DNA of 64,000 nt from Pontibacterium sp049599735. GTDB lineage: Bacteria > Pseudomonadota > Gammaproteobacteria > Pseudomonadales > Balneatricaceae. Below the pieces are notes generated by a model. That model was not told the origin of the DNA. It searched no databases and saw only the letters and a program-made list of their open reading frames with translations. Below are positions 8,646 through 16,478 of the stretch, piece by piece; the first letter of the stretch is position 1, and each line of letters begins with the position of its first letter. The position numbers and the translations under genes are program-made. The stretch covers positions 35,059 to 99,058 of the forward strand of contig JBMYOX010000005.1 in NCBI GenBank assembly GCA_049599735.1. Reading direction: 5' to 3'.

Positions 8646-9236
8646 ATGCGCGCCGATCTGGAAATTATCAAAAACTGGGTTAAACCCGATAGCCGGGTAC
8701 TGGATGTAGGTTGTGGTGATGGCGAACTGCTGCACTATCTGCAAAATCGCAAACAGGTGAGTGGTTATGGCCTGGAAAACGATCACGATAATATTACCCG
8801 CTGTATCGAAAACGGGGTTAATGTCATCGAAAAAGATATTGATGAAGGGCTCACCGGCATCAAGAGTAACAGCTTTGATACGGTCATTATGACCCAGGCA
8901 ATACAGGCGATGTATCATCCCGATCAGATTGTGGATGAGCTCTTACGTATTGGTAAAGAATGTATTGTGACGTTTCCGAATTTCGCCCACTGGCGAGCCC
9001 GGGGTTACCTGGCGTTTCGCGGCAAAATGCCCGTCTCCAAGTTCCTGCCTTATACCTGGTACAACACACCCAATATCCATTTCTGTACATTTAAAGATTT
9101 TGAAAGTCTCTGTGTCGAACGCAATATCCATATTATGGAACGGACCGTGGTGGATAATGAACACCGTGACCGCTGGTGGATTCGACTCTGGCCCAATATG
9201 CTGGGTGAAATCGCCATTTACCGGATTACACGTTAA
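8646..9236 (+). CDS. metW: Methionine biosynthesis protein MetW
   Basis: A 196-residue class I methyltransferase-fold protein with the SAM-binding-type motif VLDVGCGDGELL near residue 20 and MTQAIQAMYHPDQIVDELLRI downstream. MetW is reported to act with MetX in homoserine acylation in Pseudomonas. ATG 8646 is preferred because the AGGGAG site at 8631-8636 is 9 bp upstream and yields the usual MRADLEII start. The TTG at 8637 would sit directly against the ribosome site. Confidence 0.94.
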   Translation: MRADLEIIKNWVKPDSRVLDVGCGDGELLHYLQNRKQVSGYGLENDHDNITRCIENGVNVIEKDIDEGLTGIKSNSFDTVIMTQAIQAMYHPDQIVDELLRIGKECIVTFPNFAHWRARGYLAFRGKMPVSKFLPYTWYNTPNIHFCTFKDFESLCVERNIHIMERTVVDNEHRDRWWIRLWPNMLGEIAIYRITR

Positions 9237-9251
9237 GAGGTCAAAACTGTG

Positions 9252-9713
9252 ATGAAAACCCTTTTTAATTTTTTTGCACGTTTATCCGTACTCGCCGCCC
9301 TGAGCGCAGGCTTAACTCTCTCCTCAGCCCAAGCGGAGCAGTTTGTCGCGTTTGATAACTACGAAATTCACTACAACGCGTTTAACAGTCGTTTTGTGAC
9401 CCCCAAGGTGGCCCAGGCCAACGGATTACAGCGCAGTAAACGGCAGGCTATGGTGAATGTGTCCGTCTTAAAAGTTGAGCCTGATGGCCAGAAAAAAGCC
9501 GTAGCGGCTTTTGTATCCGGCACCGCTTCAAACCTGCTGCAACAGACCCAGACACTGGCCTTTAAAAAGATCGATGAAGGCAAAGCGATTTACTACATCG
9601 GCCAGTTTGGCTTCAGCGATGATATGATGGTGCGCATCGACCTTCAGGTGCAGCCCGACCCGAATAAAGCGGCTTATACACTGAAACTGGAACAGCGTTT
9701 TTACGCCGACTAG
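9252..9713 (+). CDS. Secreted DUF4426 family protein
   Basis: About 153 residues, with an N-terminal signal peptide (basic MKTLFNFFARL, hydrophobic core, likely cleavage after SSAQA) and a mature domain beginning EQFVAFDNYEIHYNAFNS, which matches the DUF4426 family. The family is found between metW and rdgB in Pseudomonas, as here. Its function is unknown. The product is probably periplasmic. ATG 9252 is chosen over the adjacent GTG 9249. Confidence 0.85.
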   Translation: MKTLFNFFARLSVLAALSAGLTLSSAQAEQFVAFDNYEIHYNAFNSRFVTPKVAQANGLQRSKRQAMVNVSVLKVEPDGQKKAVAAFVSGTASNLLQQTQTLAFKKIDEGKAIYYIGQFGFSDDMMVRIDLQVQPDPNKAAYTLKLEQRFYAD

Positions 9714-9730
9714 TAGCGGTTTTACGTATT

Positions 9731-9767
9731 AAGGTGCGACTTGTTTATTCAGGCCGCGCCTTTTTTA
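9731..9767 (+). terminator. Rho-independent terminator before rdgB
   Basis: AAGGTGCG (9731-9738) pairs with CGCGCCTT (about 9755-9762), including one G-U pair. A run of T follows to 9766. It separates the metX-metW-DUF4426 transcript from rdgB. Confidence 0.6.
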
Positions 9768-9785
9768 GTTTTTAAGAGGTTTCAG

Positions 9786-10391
9786 ATGATCACTAAAATT
9801 GTGCTTGCCAGCGGTAATAAAGGCAAACTGCGGGAATTTAATCAGGTACTGGGTCAGCTTAATACCGAGGTATTGCCCCAGTCGGATTTTCAGGTAAGTG
9901 ATGCGGATGAAACCGGTCTGAGCTTTGTTGAAAATGCCATTTTAAAAGCCCGTCACGCCGCCTCTGCCACCGGATTGCCTGCACTGGCGGATGACTCCGG
10001 GCTGGAAGTTGATGCGCTTCAGGGTGCACCCGGTATCTATTCCGCCCGCTTCTCAGGTGAAGGGGCAACCGATGCCCGTAATAACGCAGCATTACTAAAG
10101 CAACTGGATGGCCTGCCGCCTGCTCAGCGCACGGCTCGCTTTCGCTGTGTACTGGTGTTTATGCGCCATGCCAATGATCCTACCCCGCTAATCTGCCAGG
10201 GCACCTGGGAAGGGGAAATTCTGACCGCTATCCAGGGTGAGAACGGTTTTGGTTATGACCCGCTCTTCCTGATTCCTGAACTGGGCAAAACCTCGGCAGA
10301 ACTGCCCCCTGAGCAAAAAAACACACTCAGCCACCGGGGTCAGGCTGTCGCTCAGCTGGTTGCGCACATTCAGCCCTATCTGAAAGGTTAA
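9786..10391 (+). CDS. rdgB: RdgB/HAM1 non-canonical purine NTP pyrophosphatase
   Basis: Hydrolyses dITP, XTP and related damaged purine nucleotides to keep them out of DNA; 201 residues. Motifs are LASGNKGKLREF at the N-terminus (triphosphate binding), SFVENAILKARHA, the metal and active-site loop ADDSGLEVDALQGAPG, and GENGFGYDPLF near the C-terminus. ATG 9786 follows an AAGAGG ribosome site; the longer TTG start would run into the terminator. hemW follows 8 bp later. Confidence 0.95.
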   Translation: MITKIVLASGNKGKLREFNQVLGQLNTEVLPQSDFQVSDADETGLSFVENAILKARHAASATGLPALADDSGLEVDALQGAPGIYSARFSGEGATDARNNAALLKQLDGLPPAQRTARFRCVLVFMRHANDPTPLICQGTWEGEILTAIQGENGFGYDPLFLIPELGKTSAELPPEQKNTLSHRGQAVAQLVAHIQPYLKG

Positions 10392-10399
10392 GCCAAACA

Positions 10400-11542
10400 A
10401 TGAATGCCCTGGTGCTGCCGCCTTTGAGCCTCTATATCCATATACCCTGGTGTGTGCGTAAGTGCCCTTACTGTGACTTTAATTCACATGCGGTACGGGA
10501 AGAGATACCAGAAGATCTCTATATCAACACACTGCTGGCAGACCTTGATCAGGAGCTGACTTTACTGCCATCCCGGCCACTACAGAGCATCTTTATCGGG
10601 GGTGGCACACCCAGCCTGTTCTCAGCCAAAGCCATAGGCCGGTTACTTGAGCAGGTTGAAAAGCGTATTAACTTTGATCCCGCTATCGAAATCACCATGG
10701 AAGCCAACCCGGGTACCTTTGAGCAGGATAAATTCCGGGATTACCGGGCGGCAGGCATCAACCGGCTGTCACTGGGCATTCAGAGCTTTAATGATCAACA
10801 GCTTCAGGCGCTGGGCCGTATTCATAACGGTGCCGATGCAATCACCGCGGCGGGGCTGGCTCGCCAGTTATTCGACAATATCAACTTAGATTTAATGCAC
10901 GGCTTACCGGGTCAAAGCACTCAGCAGGCACTGGACGATCTGCAGCAGGCCCAAGCGTTATCACCGGATCACTTATCCTGGTATCAGCTGACCATCGAGC
11001 CTAATACTGAATTTCACGCCCGTCCGCCTAATTTGCCTGTGGATGAAACTTTATGGGCCATTCAGGAAGCCGGTCAGCAATATCTGGCCGATAATCATTA
11101 TCAACAGTACGAAATTTCAGCCTATGCACAGCCCCGCAGGCAAGCCCGCCATAATATCAACTACTGGCAGTTTGGCGACTACATCGGCATAGGCGCCGGT
11201 GCACATGGCAAATTAACCTGTTCTGATGGCAATATAGAGCGGCGCTGGAAACAAAAACAACCCAAAGCTTATATGCAGGCAGAAACTCGCTTGGGCGGCT
11301 GCGAACCCCTGGAAGCCCGTGGCCTGCCTTTTGAGTTTATGCTCAATGCTCTGCGCCTGACTGAGGGGGTGCATAGTTCATATTTTGAAGCCCGTACCGG
11401 TCTGGGGCTTGAGGCTATAGCGCCGGTATTGATCAAAGCCCGCAAGATGGGTCTGATGGTTGAAGACCAACAGCGCCTGGCACCTACTCAGCAGGGACGC
11501 TTATTTCTGAATAACCTGCTGGAATTGTTTTTGGAGGATTAG
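10400..11542 (+). CDS. hemW: HemW radical SAM heme chaperone
   Basis: A radical SAM protein of 380 residues formerly annotated as oxygen-independent coproporphyrinogen oxidase-like. The cluster-binding CxxxCxxC is CVRKCPYC (Cys18, 22, 25), followed by FIGGGTPSL, ANPGT and GIQSFND motifs. HemW lacks the additional cysteine and N-terminal extension of HemN, and binds and transfers heme. rdgB-hemW is a conserved pair. It is the last gene before the R-M cassette, and no clear terminator follows it. Confidence 0.93.
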   Translation: MNALVLPPLSLYIHIPWCVRKCPYCDFNSHAVREEIPEDLYINTLLADLDQELTLLPSRPLQSIFIGGGTPSLFSAKAIGRLLEQVEKRINFDPAIEITMEANPGTFEQDKFRDYRAAGINRLSLGIQSFNDQQLQALGRIHNGADAITAAGLARQLFDNINLDLMHGLPGQSTQQALDDLQQAQALSPDHLSWYQLTIEPNTEFHARPPNLPVDETLWAIQEAGQQYLADNHYQQYEISAYAQPRRQARHNINYWQFGDYIGIGAGAHGKLTCSDGNIERRWKQKQPKAYMQAETRLGGCEPLEARGLPFEFMLNALRLTEGVHSSYFEARTGLGLEAIAPVLIKARKMGLMVEDQQRLAPTQQGRLFLNNLLELFLED

Positions 11543-11671
11543 TAAGACACCGGATGTGTTTTGGGCGAGCTGTCAGCATATTTTTTATAAGTATCCATCC
11601 TTTCCATCAATGCAGTAAAGTTATCTTTAATCAACTGCAACATAAATAAACCTACAAATCAACTAGTTAAG

Positions 11672-11690
11672 ACTTATACGACAGTCTCAA
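11672..11690 (+). repeat. Left imperfect direct repeat flanking the R-M cassette
   Basis: ACTTATACGACAGTCTCAA resembles ACTTATACACAATCTCAA at 14103-14120 in the same orientation, with one inserted base and one substitution. The two copies bracket the methyltransferase and endonuclease genes. This may be a footprint of insertion, or chance in AT-rich DNA. Confidence 0.4.
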
Positions 11691-11718
11691 CCCCGACCCC
11701 AGGGGAGAATCAAGAGGC

Positions 11719-11746
11719 TTGACATGTAAATATATACAGCTATATT
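11719..11746 (+). promoter_or_regulatory. Promoter of the methyltransferase gene with overlapping dyad
   Basis: A perfect -35 TTGACA at 11719-11724 is followed after 16 bp by TATATT (11741-11746). A short AT dyad, ATATA-CAGC-TATAT, overlaps the -10. It is a possible operator for the HTH domain of the methyltransferase, by analogy with self-regulating HTH-methyltransferases. Confidence 0.55.
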
Positions 11747-11781
11747 GGTACTTATTATAGGTTTCGCAAAGGAAACTCTCA

Positions 11782-13203
11782 ATGAGTACCGAAATCACCA
11801 TCAAAGAAGCAGCTCAAGAACTCGATATCAGCGTGCAGCGTGTTAGAACATTGTGCCGCCAAGGCGACTTAAATGCGCGAAAGTTAAGCGGTTCATGGGT
11901 GATAGAGCAAGCAAGCCTTAACCGATATGGTCTTAAAACAGCACACACTATTGCCGAAGATCACCCCGCATATTTCGTAAATAATACTAAACCACTAGCT
12001 TTGAGTTTCTTCTCTGGCGCAATGGGGCTTGACCTTGGAATAGAAAAGGCCGGGTTCGATATACGTCTAGCATGTGAGATAGATAAGTTCTGCAGACAAA
12101 CCATTGCACTGAATAAACCACAAACTGCGCTACTCACAGATATAAATAACTACAGCGCCGAAGATATTAGACGCGAAGCGGGACTCAGTAATAGCGATGA
12201 AATTGATTTAATTATGGGTGGCCCACCCTGCCAAGCATTTAGTACTGCGGGCAATAGGAAAGGCTTTAACGATGAACGTGGAAACGTATTTTTAAAATAC
12301 TTGGAGTTATGTTTAGAGTTAAAACCCAAGTATTTTGTAATTGAAAATGTACGTGGGCTTTTATCTTGCCCCATGGAGCATCGGCCACATGAACAAAGAA
12401 GTCAGGAATATCCTGATCTCAGCGAAGATGAATTAAAAGGTGGCGCGCTAAACTTTATAATAAATCGCTTGGAAAACTCAGGTTACGGTTACTCTTTTAA
12501 TTTATATAATTCTGCAAATTTCGGTACACCTCAAATTAGAGAGAGAGTAATTATTATTTGCTCTCGCGATGGAAAACCACCTCCATTTCTTATACCTACA
12601 CATTCTGAGACAGGTGAATACGGCTTGCCAAAGTGGAATCCAGTAAAGCGATGTATTTCTAAACTAACCAGACATGACCATCTTACTTTTCCGGAAAAAA
12701 GACTAAAATATTACCGATTGCTAGGCCCCGGTGAAAACTGGAAAAACCTCCCAAAAGAATTACAAAAAGAAGCCATGGGAAAGTCATTTTTTTCTGGAGG
12801 TGGAAAAACAGGTTTTCTACGTCGCTTAGCATGGGATAAGCCTTCACCGACATTGGTGACCCATCCAGCTATGCCAGCTACAGACCTTGCTCACCCAGAA
12901 GAAGATAGACCTCTATCTGTACAAGAATACAAACGGATTCAAGAATTTCCTGACACGTGGGAGCTAGCTGGCCCAATTATTCAGCAGTATAAACAAATAG
13001 GTAATGCCGTACCTATCAGTCTGGGATGCGCTGTTGGCGTATTGATATTTAATTTATTAAACGATATTGAAATCATTCAACACGAAGGCTTCAAATATTC
13101 ACGTTATAAATATACAACTGATTCAGAATGGAAAGAACAATTCCAAAAATTGGTTGATAGCCATAAGTGTAAAGCAGATCAGCAAGAACTCGGGTTTGGA
13201 TAA
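11782..13203 (+). CDS. HTH-fused DNA (cytosine-5-)methyltransferase of a type II R-M system
   Basis: 473 residues. Residues 1-50 form an excisionase/MerR-like helix-turn-helix (TIKEAAQELDISVQRVRTLC, then RKLSGSWVI). The rest is a C5-methyltransferase: motif I LSFFSGAMGLDLG near 72, catalytic motif IV GGPPCQAFS near 150, motif VI IENVRGLL near 187, motif VIII QIRERV near 252, and motif X QIGNAVPISLG near the C-terminus. The target-recognition region lies between VIII and IX. The enzyme should protect the site cut by the convergent SinI-like endonuclease at 13220. The N-terminal HTH could repress its own gene. Base composition is more AT-rich than in neighbours, which suggests transfer. An AAGGAAA ribosome site precedes the ATG. 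Confidence 0.94.
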   Translation: MSTEITIKEAAQELDISVQRVRTLCRQGDLNARKLSGSWVIEQASLNRYGLKTAHTIAEDHPAYFVNNTKPLALSFFSGAMGLDLGIEKAGFDIRLACEIDKFCRQTIALNKPQTALLTDINNYSAEDIRREAGLSNSDEIDLIMGGPPCQAFSTAGNRKGFNDERGNVFLKYLELCLELKPKYFVIENVRGLLSCPMEHRPHEQRSQEYPDLSEDELKGGALNFIINRLENSGYGYSFNLYNSANFGTPQIRERVIIICSRDGKPPPFLIPTHSETGEYGLPKWNPVKRCISKLTRHDHLTFPEKRLKYYRLLGPGENWKNLPKELQKEAMGKSFFSGGGKTGFLRRLAWDKPSPTLVTHPAMPATDLAHPEEDRPLSVQEYKRIQEFPDTWELAGPIIQQYKQIGNAVPISLGCAVGVLIFNLLNDIEIIQHEGFKYSRYKYTTDSEWKEQFQKLVDSHKCKADQQELGFG

Positions 13204-13214
13204 CCCGAGTTTTT
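13187..13214 (+). terminator. Terminator hairpin containing the methyltransferase stop codon
   Basis: AACTCGGGTT (13187-13196) pairs perfectly with AACCCGAGTT (13202-13211) around a 5-nt loop, followed by T-run 13210-13214. The TAA stop at 13201-13203 lies in the loop and right arm, so the last codons form the left arm. Confidence 0.8.
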
Positions 13215-13219
13215 ATAAC

Positions 13220-13951
13220 TCATTTCCATGGATTTTCTTTTTCGACAGCTAAACACGCAGGATTATTTGCGAGGGTAGTCTGAACAAAGCTTATGAAAGA
13301 GTCTTCCGACAGTACTGTAGTACCACAAATTTCATTTAAGGAGGCCCACATGTATTCAATTCTGTTGGCCTTAATTCGAAACCATTTCTCTATTTGAGTT
13401 CCATTTCTAACAGCACTGCTTGAGCTATTTTCAGAATTACTGCGATTTTTAATCTGGAGAAGCCGACCGTCTTCATGCACAAAATCAACAGACTTAACTG
13501 TTTCTCCCCAAGCACAATGCCATTTATGAGCTTCTAGATTATCGGCCAAATACTCTTCGAGGATTAGACCAAGAATGTTTTCTGCAGACATTCCCAGACG
13601 ATGCGCGTAATTTATTCTATTGAGATCACCTCCTGTAAGCACTGATATCCTCGCGCCAATGATCGTTTCTATAATGGGGTCAGAAACGGTGCCTGGAGGA
13701 TTGGAAGTTCTTTGGCTTGCCCTTCCATCTTTGCCTCTTTGATATTTCAGAAGCCATTTCCTAATTGCGCTATTTTGATCGTCATTATTACCGCCAATAT
13801 TTCCTGGCACCCTGTTTAAGTCACTAACGATTGCGCTAAAAACAACCGATGCTCCGCCTTCCCACTGGATATTACACTCCTCAGCGATTTGTCTGGCAAT
13901 AGTAATAGACTCTTCTCTACCTAGATTTTCTATAGCTTGTCTTAACTTCAA
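13220..13951 (-). CDS. SinI-like type II restriction endonuclease
   Basis: About 243 residues. The region WGETVKSVDF followed by GRLLQIKNRSNSENSSSS and KWFRIKANRIEYMW resembles the RE_SinI family, whose known members cut GGWCC. The likely PD-(D/E)xK active site is D in VDF plus Q-I-K, with Gln in the usual acidic position. I recognise the family from memory, not from a search. No ATG exists near the start: TTG 13951 lies 5 bp after a GGAGG site, while TTG 13963 would add four residues. The gene converges on the methyltransferase with 16 bp between them. Function as a partner is inferred from the pairing. Confidence 0.78.
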   Translation of the reverse strand: MKLRQAIENLGREESITIARQIAEECNIQWEGGASVVFSAIVSDLNRVPGNIGGNNDDQNSAIRKWLLKYQRGKDGRASQRTSNPPGTVSDPIIETIIGARISVLTGGDLNRINYAHRLGMSAENILGLILEEYLADNLEAHKWHCAWGETVKSVDFVHEDGRLLQIKNRSNSENSSSSAVRNGTQIEKWFRIKANRIEYMWASLNEICGTTVLSEDSFISFVQTTLANNPACLAVEKENPWK

Positions 13952-14003
13952 TTTCGCCTCCAATACTCGATTAAGTGAACTGCGAAGCTATTCATAAATA
14001 TAG

Positions 14004-14018
14004 GGATATATATTATCC
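14004..14018. promoter_or_regulatory. AT-rich dyad upstream of the endonuclease gene
   Basis: GGATA-TATAT-TATCC is an inverted repeat with 5-bp arms about 53 bp upstream of the endonuclease start. It could be an operator delaying endonuclease expression until methylation is established. No protein binding is shown. Confidence 0.3.
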
Positions 14019-14102
14019 ACAAAGCAAAACGGAGTCATCTGAGTCTGGTATTCAGGGTGCGGTTTTTAACCAGAATAAAATCCGAAAACTAAGGGTTTTA
14101 GA

Positions 14103-14120
14103 ACTTATACACAATCTCAA
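14103..14120 (+). repeat. Right imperfect direct repeat flanking the R-M cassette
   Basis: ACTTATACACAATCTCAA is the counterpart of 11672-11690, with one insertion and one substitution between them. It lies just past the endonuclease promoter region and before the HAD gene end. Confidence 0.4.
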
Positions 14121-14128
14121 TACTTAAG

Positions 14129-14848
14129 CTAAATAGTTAAACGGTTTTTTGCCAGCTCATTAATTTCAGCGACGGCCTGTGGAATATCACTTAAACAATG
14201 CACAGTCCGGGTTGCCTGGGCTGCATGTTTATCGCCGTTCAAATTAACCCATATTGTCCACAAGCCCAGATTCGCAGCGCCTTCTATATCATGAACGGGA
14301 TTATCGCCGATGTGGATAACCTGTTCCGGCCTGAGTTTTACATGATGCAGCATCTGCTCAAACATCAGCGGGTGCGGTTTTTCCTGCCCCACCTGATCGG
14401 CACTGAACTGGAAATCAAAGTAATCACCCAAGCCTACCCGGTGAATATCGGCGTTACCGTTGCTCAAAGCTCCAATACGATAACCCTGTGCATGTAAGTT
14501 TTTAATCATTACCATGGCATGTTCAAAAAAACTGACCTGCTGGCGGGCCTCCAGAAACACCTTAAAGGCTTCCAGTGCCAGCACTTCGGCTTCGGCCTGT
14601 GTATAACCTGCCGCTAAGAGCCCCTGTTCAAGCACTTTTAAACGGATTTGTGTCACGCTGTGGGCAATTTCAGGGTATTGTGCCAGCACTTCTGTCCGTA
14701 ACCGGGCCAGATCATGCACACTGTATAAGCGGGTAAAAGCCGATGCGTTCTGTGACAGCCATTCAAACAGGCTGTAGTTCGCCCGCTTCACCACCGGATG
14801 CACGGCCCAGAGGGTATCATCCAGGTCAAAGGTAATACATTTAATCAT
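14129..14848 (-). CDS. HAD-superfamily hydrolase (YigB-like)
   Basis: A 239-residue haloacid dehalogenase-type phosphatase. Motif I FDLDDTLW is at the N-terminus, motif II LSNGN in the middle, and motif III with the lysine and GDNPVHDIEGA near the end. The helical cap is of the C1 type. E. coli YigB has FMN phosphatase activity, and the same gene lies beside xerC there and in Pseudomonas. ATG 14848 overlaps the xerC stop by 8 bp (ATGATTAA), indicating coupling. The longer frame from 14881 is less likely. The substrate is unknown. Confidence 0.88.
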   Translation of the reverse strand: MIKCITFDLDDTLWAVHPVVKRANYSLFEWLSQNASAFTRLYSVHDLARLRTEVLAQYPEIAHSVTQIRLKVLEQGLLAAGYTQAEAEVLALEAFKVFLEARQQVSFFEHAMVMIKNLHAQGYRIGALSNGNADIHRVGLGDYFDFQFSADQVGQEKPHPLMFEQMLHHVKLRPEQVIHIGDNPVHDIEGAANLGLWTIWVNLNGDKHAAQATRTVHCLSDIPQAVAEINELAKNRLTI

Positions 14849-15746
14849 CTTTTTTATGCGCTCTGGGATGTGACTGTTCATAGACGTCCATCAGATGCTG
14901 GAAGTCCAGATGAGTATAAATTTGTGTGGTGGAAATATCCGCATGGCCCAGTAATTCCTGCACCGCCCGCAGATCCTGACTGGATTCCAGCAGATGACTG
15001 GCAAAACTATGACGCAGACGGTGTGGATAAACCCGCCCCTGCACACCCAGGCGTTTTCCCCAGTGTTCAAAACGCTGCTCGACCGTCCTGACACTGATAC
15101 GTGTTGCCCGGTTACTGACAAAGAGTGCGGTTTCCAGTGCCCCTGCCAGCTGACCCCGCACCGCCAGCCAGCGCTCCAGTGCCTTTATTGCTTTACTGCC
15201 CACCGGTAACATGCGGCTTTTTTGTCCTTTACCGGTAACCACCAGGGAGGCATCCTGCCAGTCCAGATCATTCAGGTTTAAACTGACCAGCTCAGACAAA
15301 CGTAAACCTGAGGAGTAAATCAGCTCCAGCATAGCGCTGTCTCGGGCTGACACGGCATCAGTGACCGGAATGTCCAGTAAGCGGGTCATCTGGTCTACAT
15401 CCAGGGTTTGTGGCAATTTACGCGGCGATTTAGGGGCCTGAACCCCTAGCGCCGGGTTCTGCTCTACCAAAGACTCACGGGTAAGGTATTTATAAAAGCT
15501 GCGTACGGCGGATAACATACGCTGGATACTGCTGCCTGAGAGCCCGTTACGGTGCAGAAAAGCGGCAAACTGACGAACATCGTTGCTTTTTAATGACGAC
15601 CAACGGTTTATCCGGCTGTCATCCATAAAAGCGACCAGCCGTTCCAGATCCCGCTGGTAGTTCTTCAGGGTATGAGGTGAATACTGACGCTCAGCCGCCA
15701 GATAAGCGAGGAACTGATCAAGCAGCCGCATTTGTAGCTCAGGCAT
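14841..15746 (-). CDS. xerC: Tyrosine recombinase XerC
   Basis: With XerD, resolves chromosome dimers at dif; 301 residues. The N-terminal SAM-like core-binding domain (FLAYLAAERQYSPHTLKNY) is followed by the catalytic domain, with Arg in SSGLRLSEL near 148, Lys in TGKGQKSR, HRLRHSFASHL, HADISTTQ and the Tyr nucleophile in IYTHLD near 275. The length and its place between DUF484 and the HAD gene match the chromosomal xerC locus, so it is not a phage or integron integrase. It is part of the lptM-lysA-dapF-DUF484-xerC-HAD operon. Confidence 0.96.
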   Translation of the reverse strand: MPELQMRLLDQFLAYLAAERQYSPHTLKNYQRDLERLVAFMDDSRINRWSSLKSNDVRQFAAFLHRNGLSGSSIQRMLSAVRSFYKYLTRESLVEQNPALGVQAPKSPRKLPQTLDVDQMTRLLDIPVTDAVSARDSAMLELIYSSGLRLSELVSLNLNDLDWQDASLVVTGKGQKSRMLPVGSKAIKALERWLAVRGQLAGALETALFVSNRATRISVRTVEQRFEHWGKRLGVQGRVYPHRLRHSFASHLLESSQDLRAVQELLGHADISTTQIYTHLDFQHLMDVYEQSHPRAHKKDD

Positions 15747-15782
15747 AATCCTCCCCTCTGCTTAACCTGTCATAGAACGGAT

Positions 15783-16478
15783 TCAGGCCGCCTGATGCAG
15801 AATACGTGAAAGTACCCGGCTCAGTACTTCACCCACATAACTCAGAAATACCGTGCCTTGAGCACTGTGAAAATAACCCGCTTCATAACTGCCTATCGCC
15901 AGCAACCCCAAAGTTTCACCCTGCACCAGAGGCACTACCGCCGCAGACTGAACACGTACCGCTTTATCCGCAAAGATAAAGGCATTCTGTTCCTCTGAAA
16001 GCTGGCCACAGCAAGGCAGATTAGTCTCCACCAGCGGTGTTACCGGGCCTAACTGACGCGGGTCCACAAGTTGCATCGTATTGATATCCATCGATGCCTG
16101 GCTGAAGAGCAGTAAAGCGGTACAGTCACCATGAAAATCACCACAAAGGCTTTCATCCACGGCAACCGCCAGGTCATCCAGTGTCAGGCATTCCAGCAGT
16201 GCCAGTACCATACGCCGGGTCTTATCAAATTGCAGATCGTTATAGCGGGCTGACTCCACAATATCGGCCAGGTGTTTATCCATCTTCCGGTTTCGTTCCC
16301 GCAGCAGGGAAGTCTGACGTTCAACCAGTGAAACCGCATGGCCACTTTCATGGGGCACATTCAGCGTGGTCAGTAGCTGCATATGATCAGTGAAAAATTC
16401 CGGATGTCTGGCCAGATAATCGGCAACCTGGGCTTCACTGACTTCGTTACTCATGGACAATACAGCCTCGTTACTCAT
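15783..16478 (-). CDS. DUF484 family protein
   Basis: A 231-residue cytoplasmic protein. An N-terminal segment (EAQVADYLARHPEFF) and coiled-coil (SLVERQTSLLRERNRKMDKH) precede a GAF-like C-terminal domain. Its function is unknown, but it is conserved between dapF and xerC. The ATG at 16478 overlaps the dapF stop by 4 bp. The first 11 bases of the gene (ATGAGTAACGA) recur 24 bp downstream in frame, so a second ATG at 16454 gives an almost identical N-terminus (MSNEA versus MSNEV). Confidence 0.88.
   Translation of the reverse strand: MSNEAVLSMSNEVSEAQVADYLARHPEFFTDHMQLLTTLNVPHESGHAVSLVERQTSLLRERNRKMDKHLADIVESARYNDLQFDKTRRMVLALLECLTLDDLAVAVDESLCGDFHGDCTALLLFSQASMDINTMQLVDPRQLGPVTPLVETNLPCCGQLSEEQNAFIFADKAVRVQSAAVVPLVQGETLGLLAIGSYEAGYFHSAQGTVFLSYVGEVLSRVLSRILHQAA

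Noticed and set aside
14841..15746. An integron or phage integrase.
   Set aside because: Length, motifs and the dapF-DUF484-xerC-HAD context show the housekeeping XerC.
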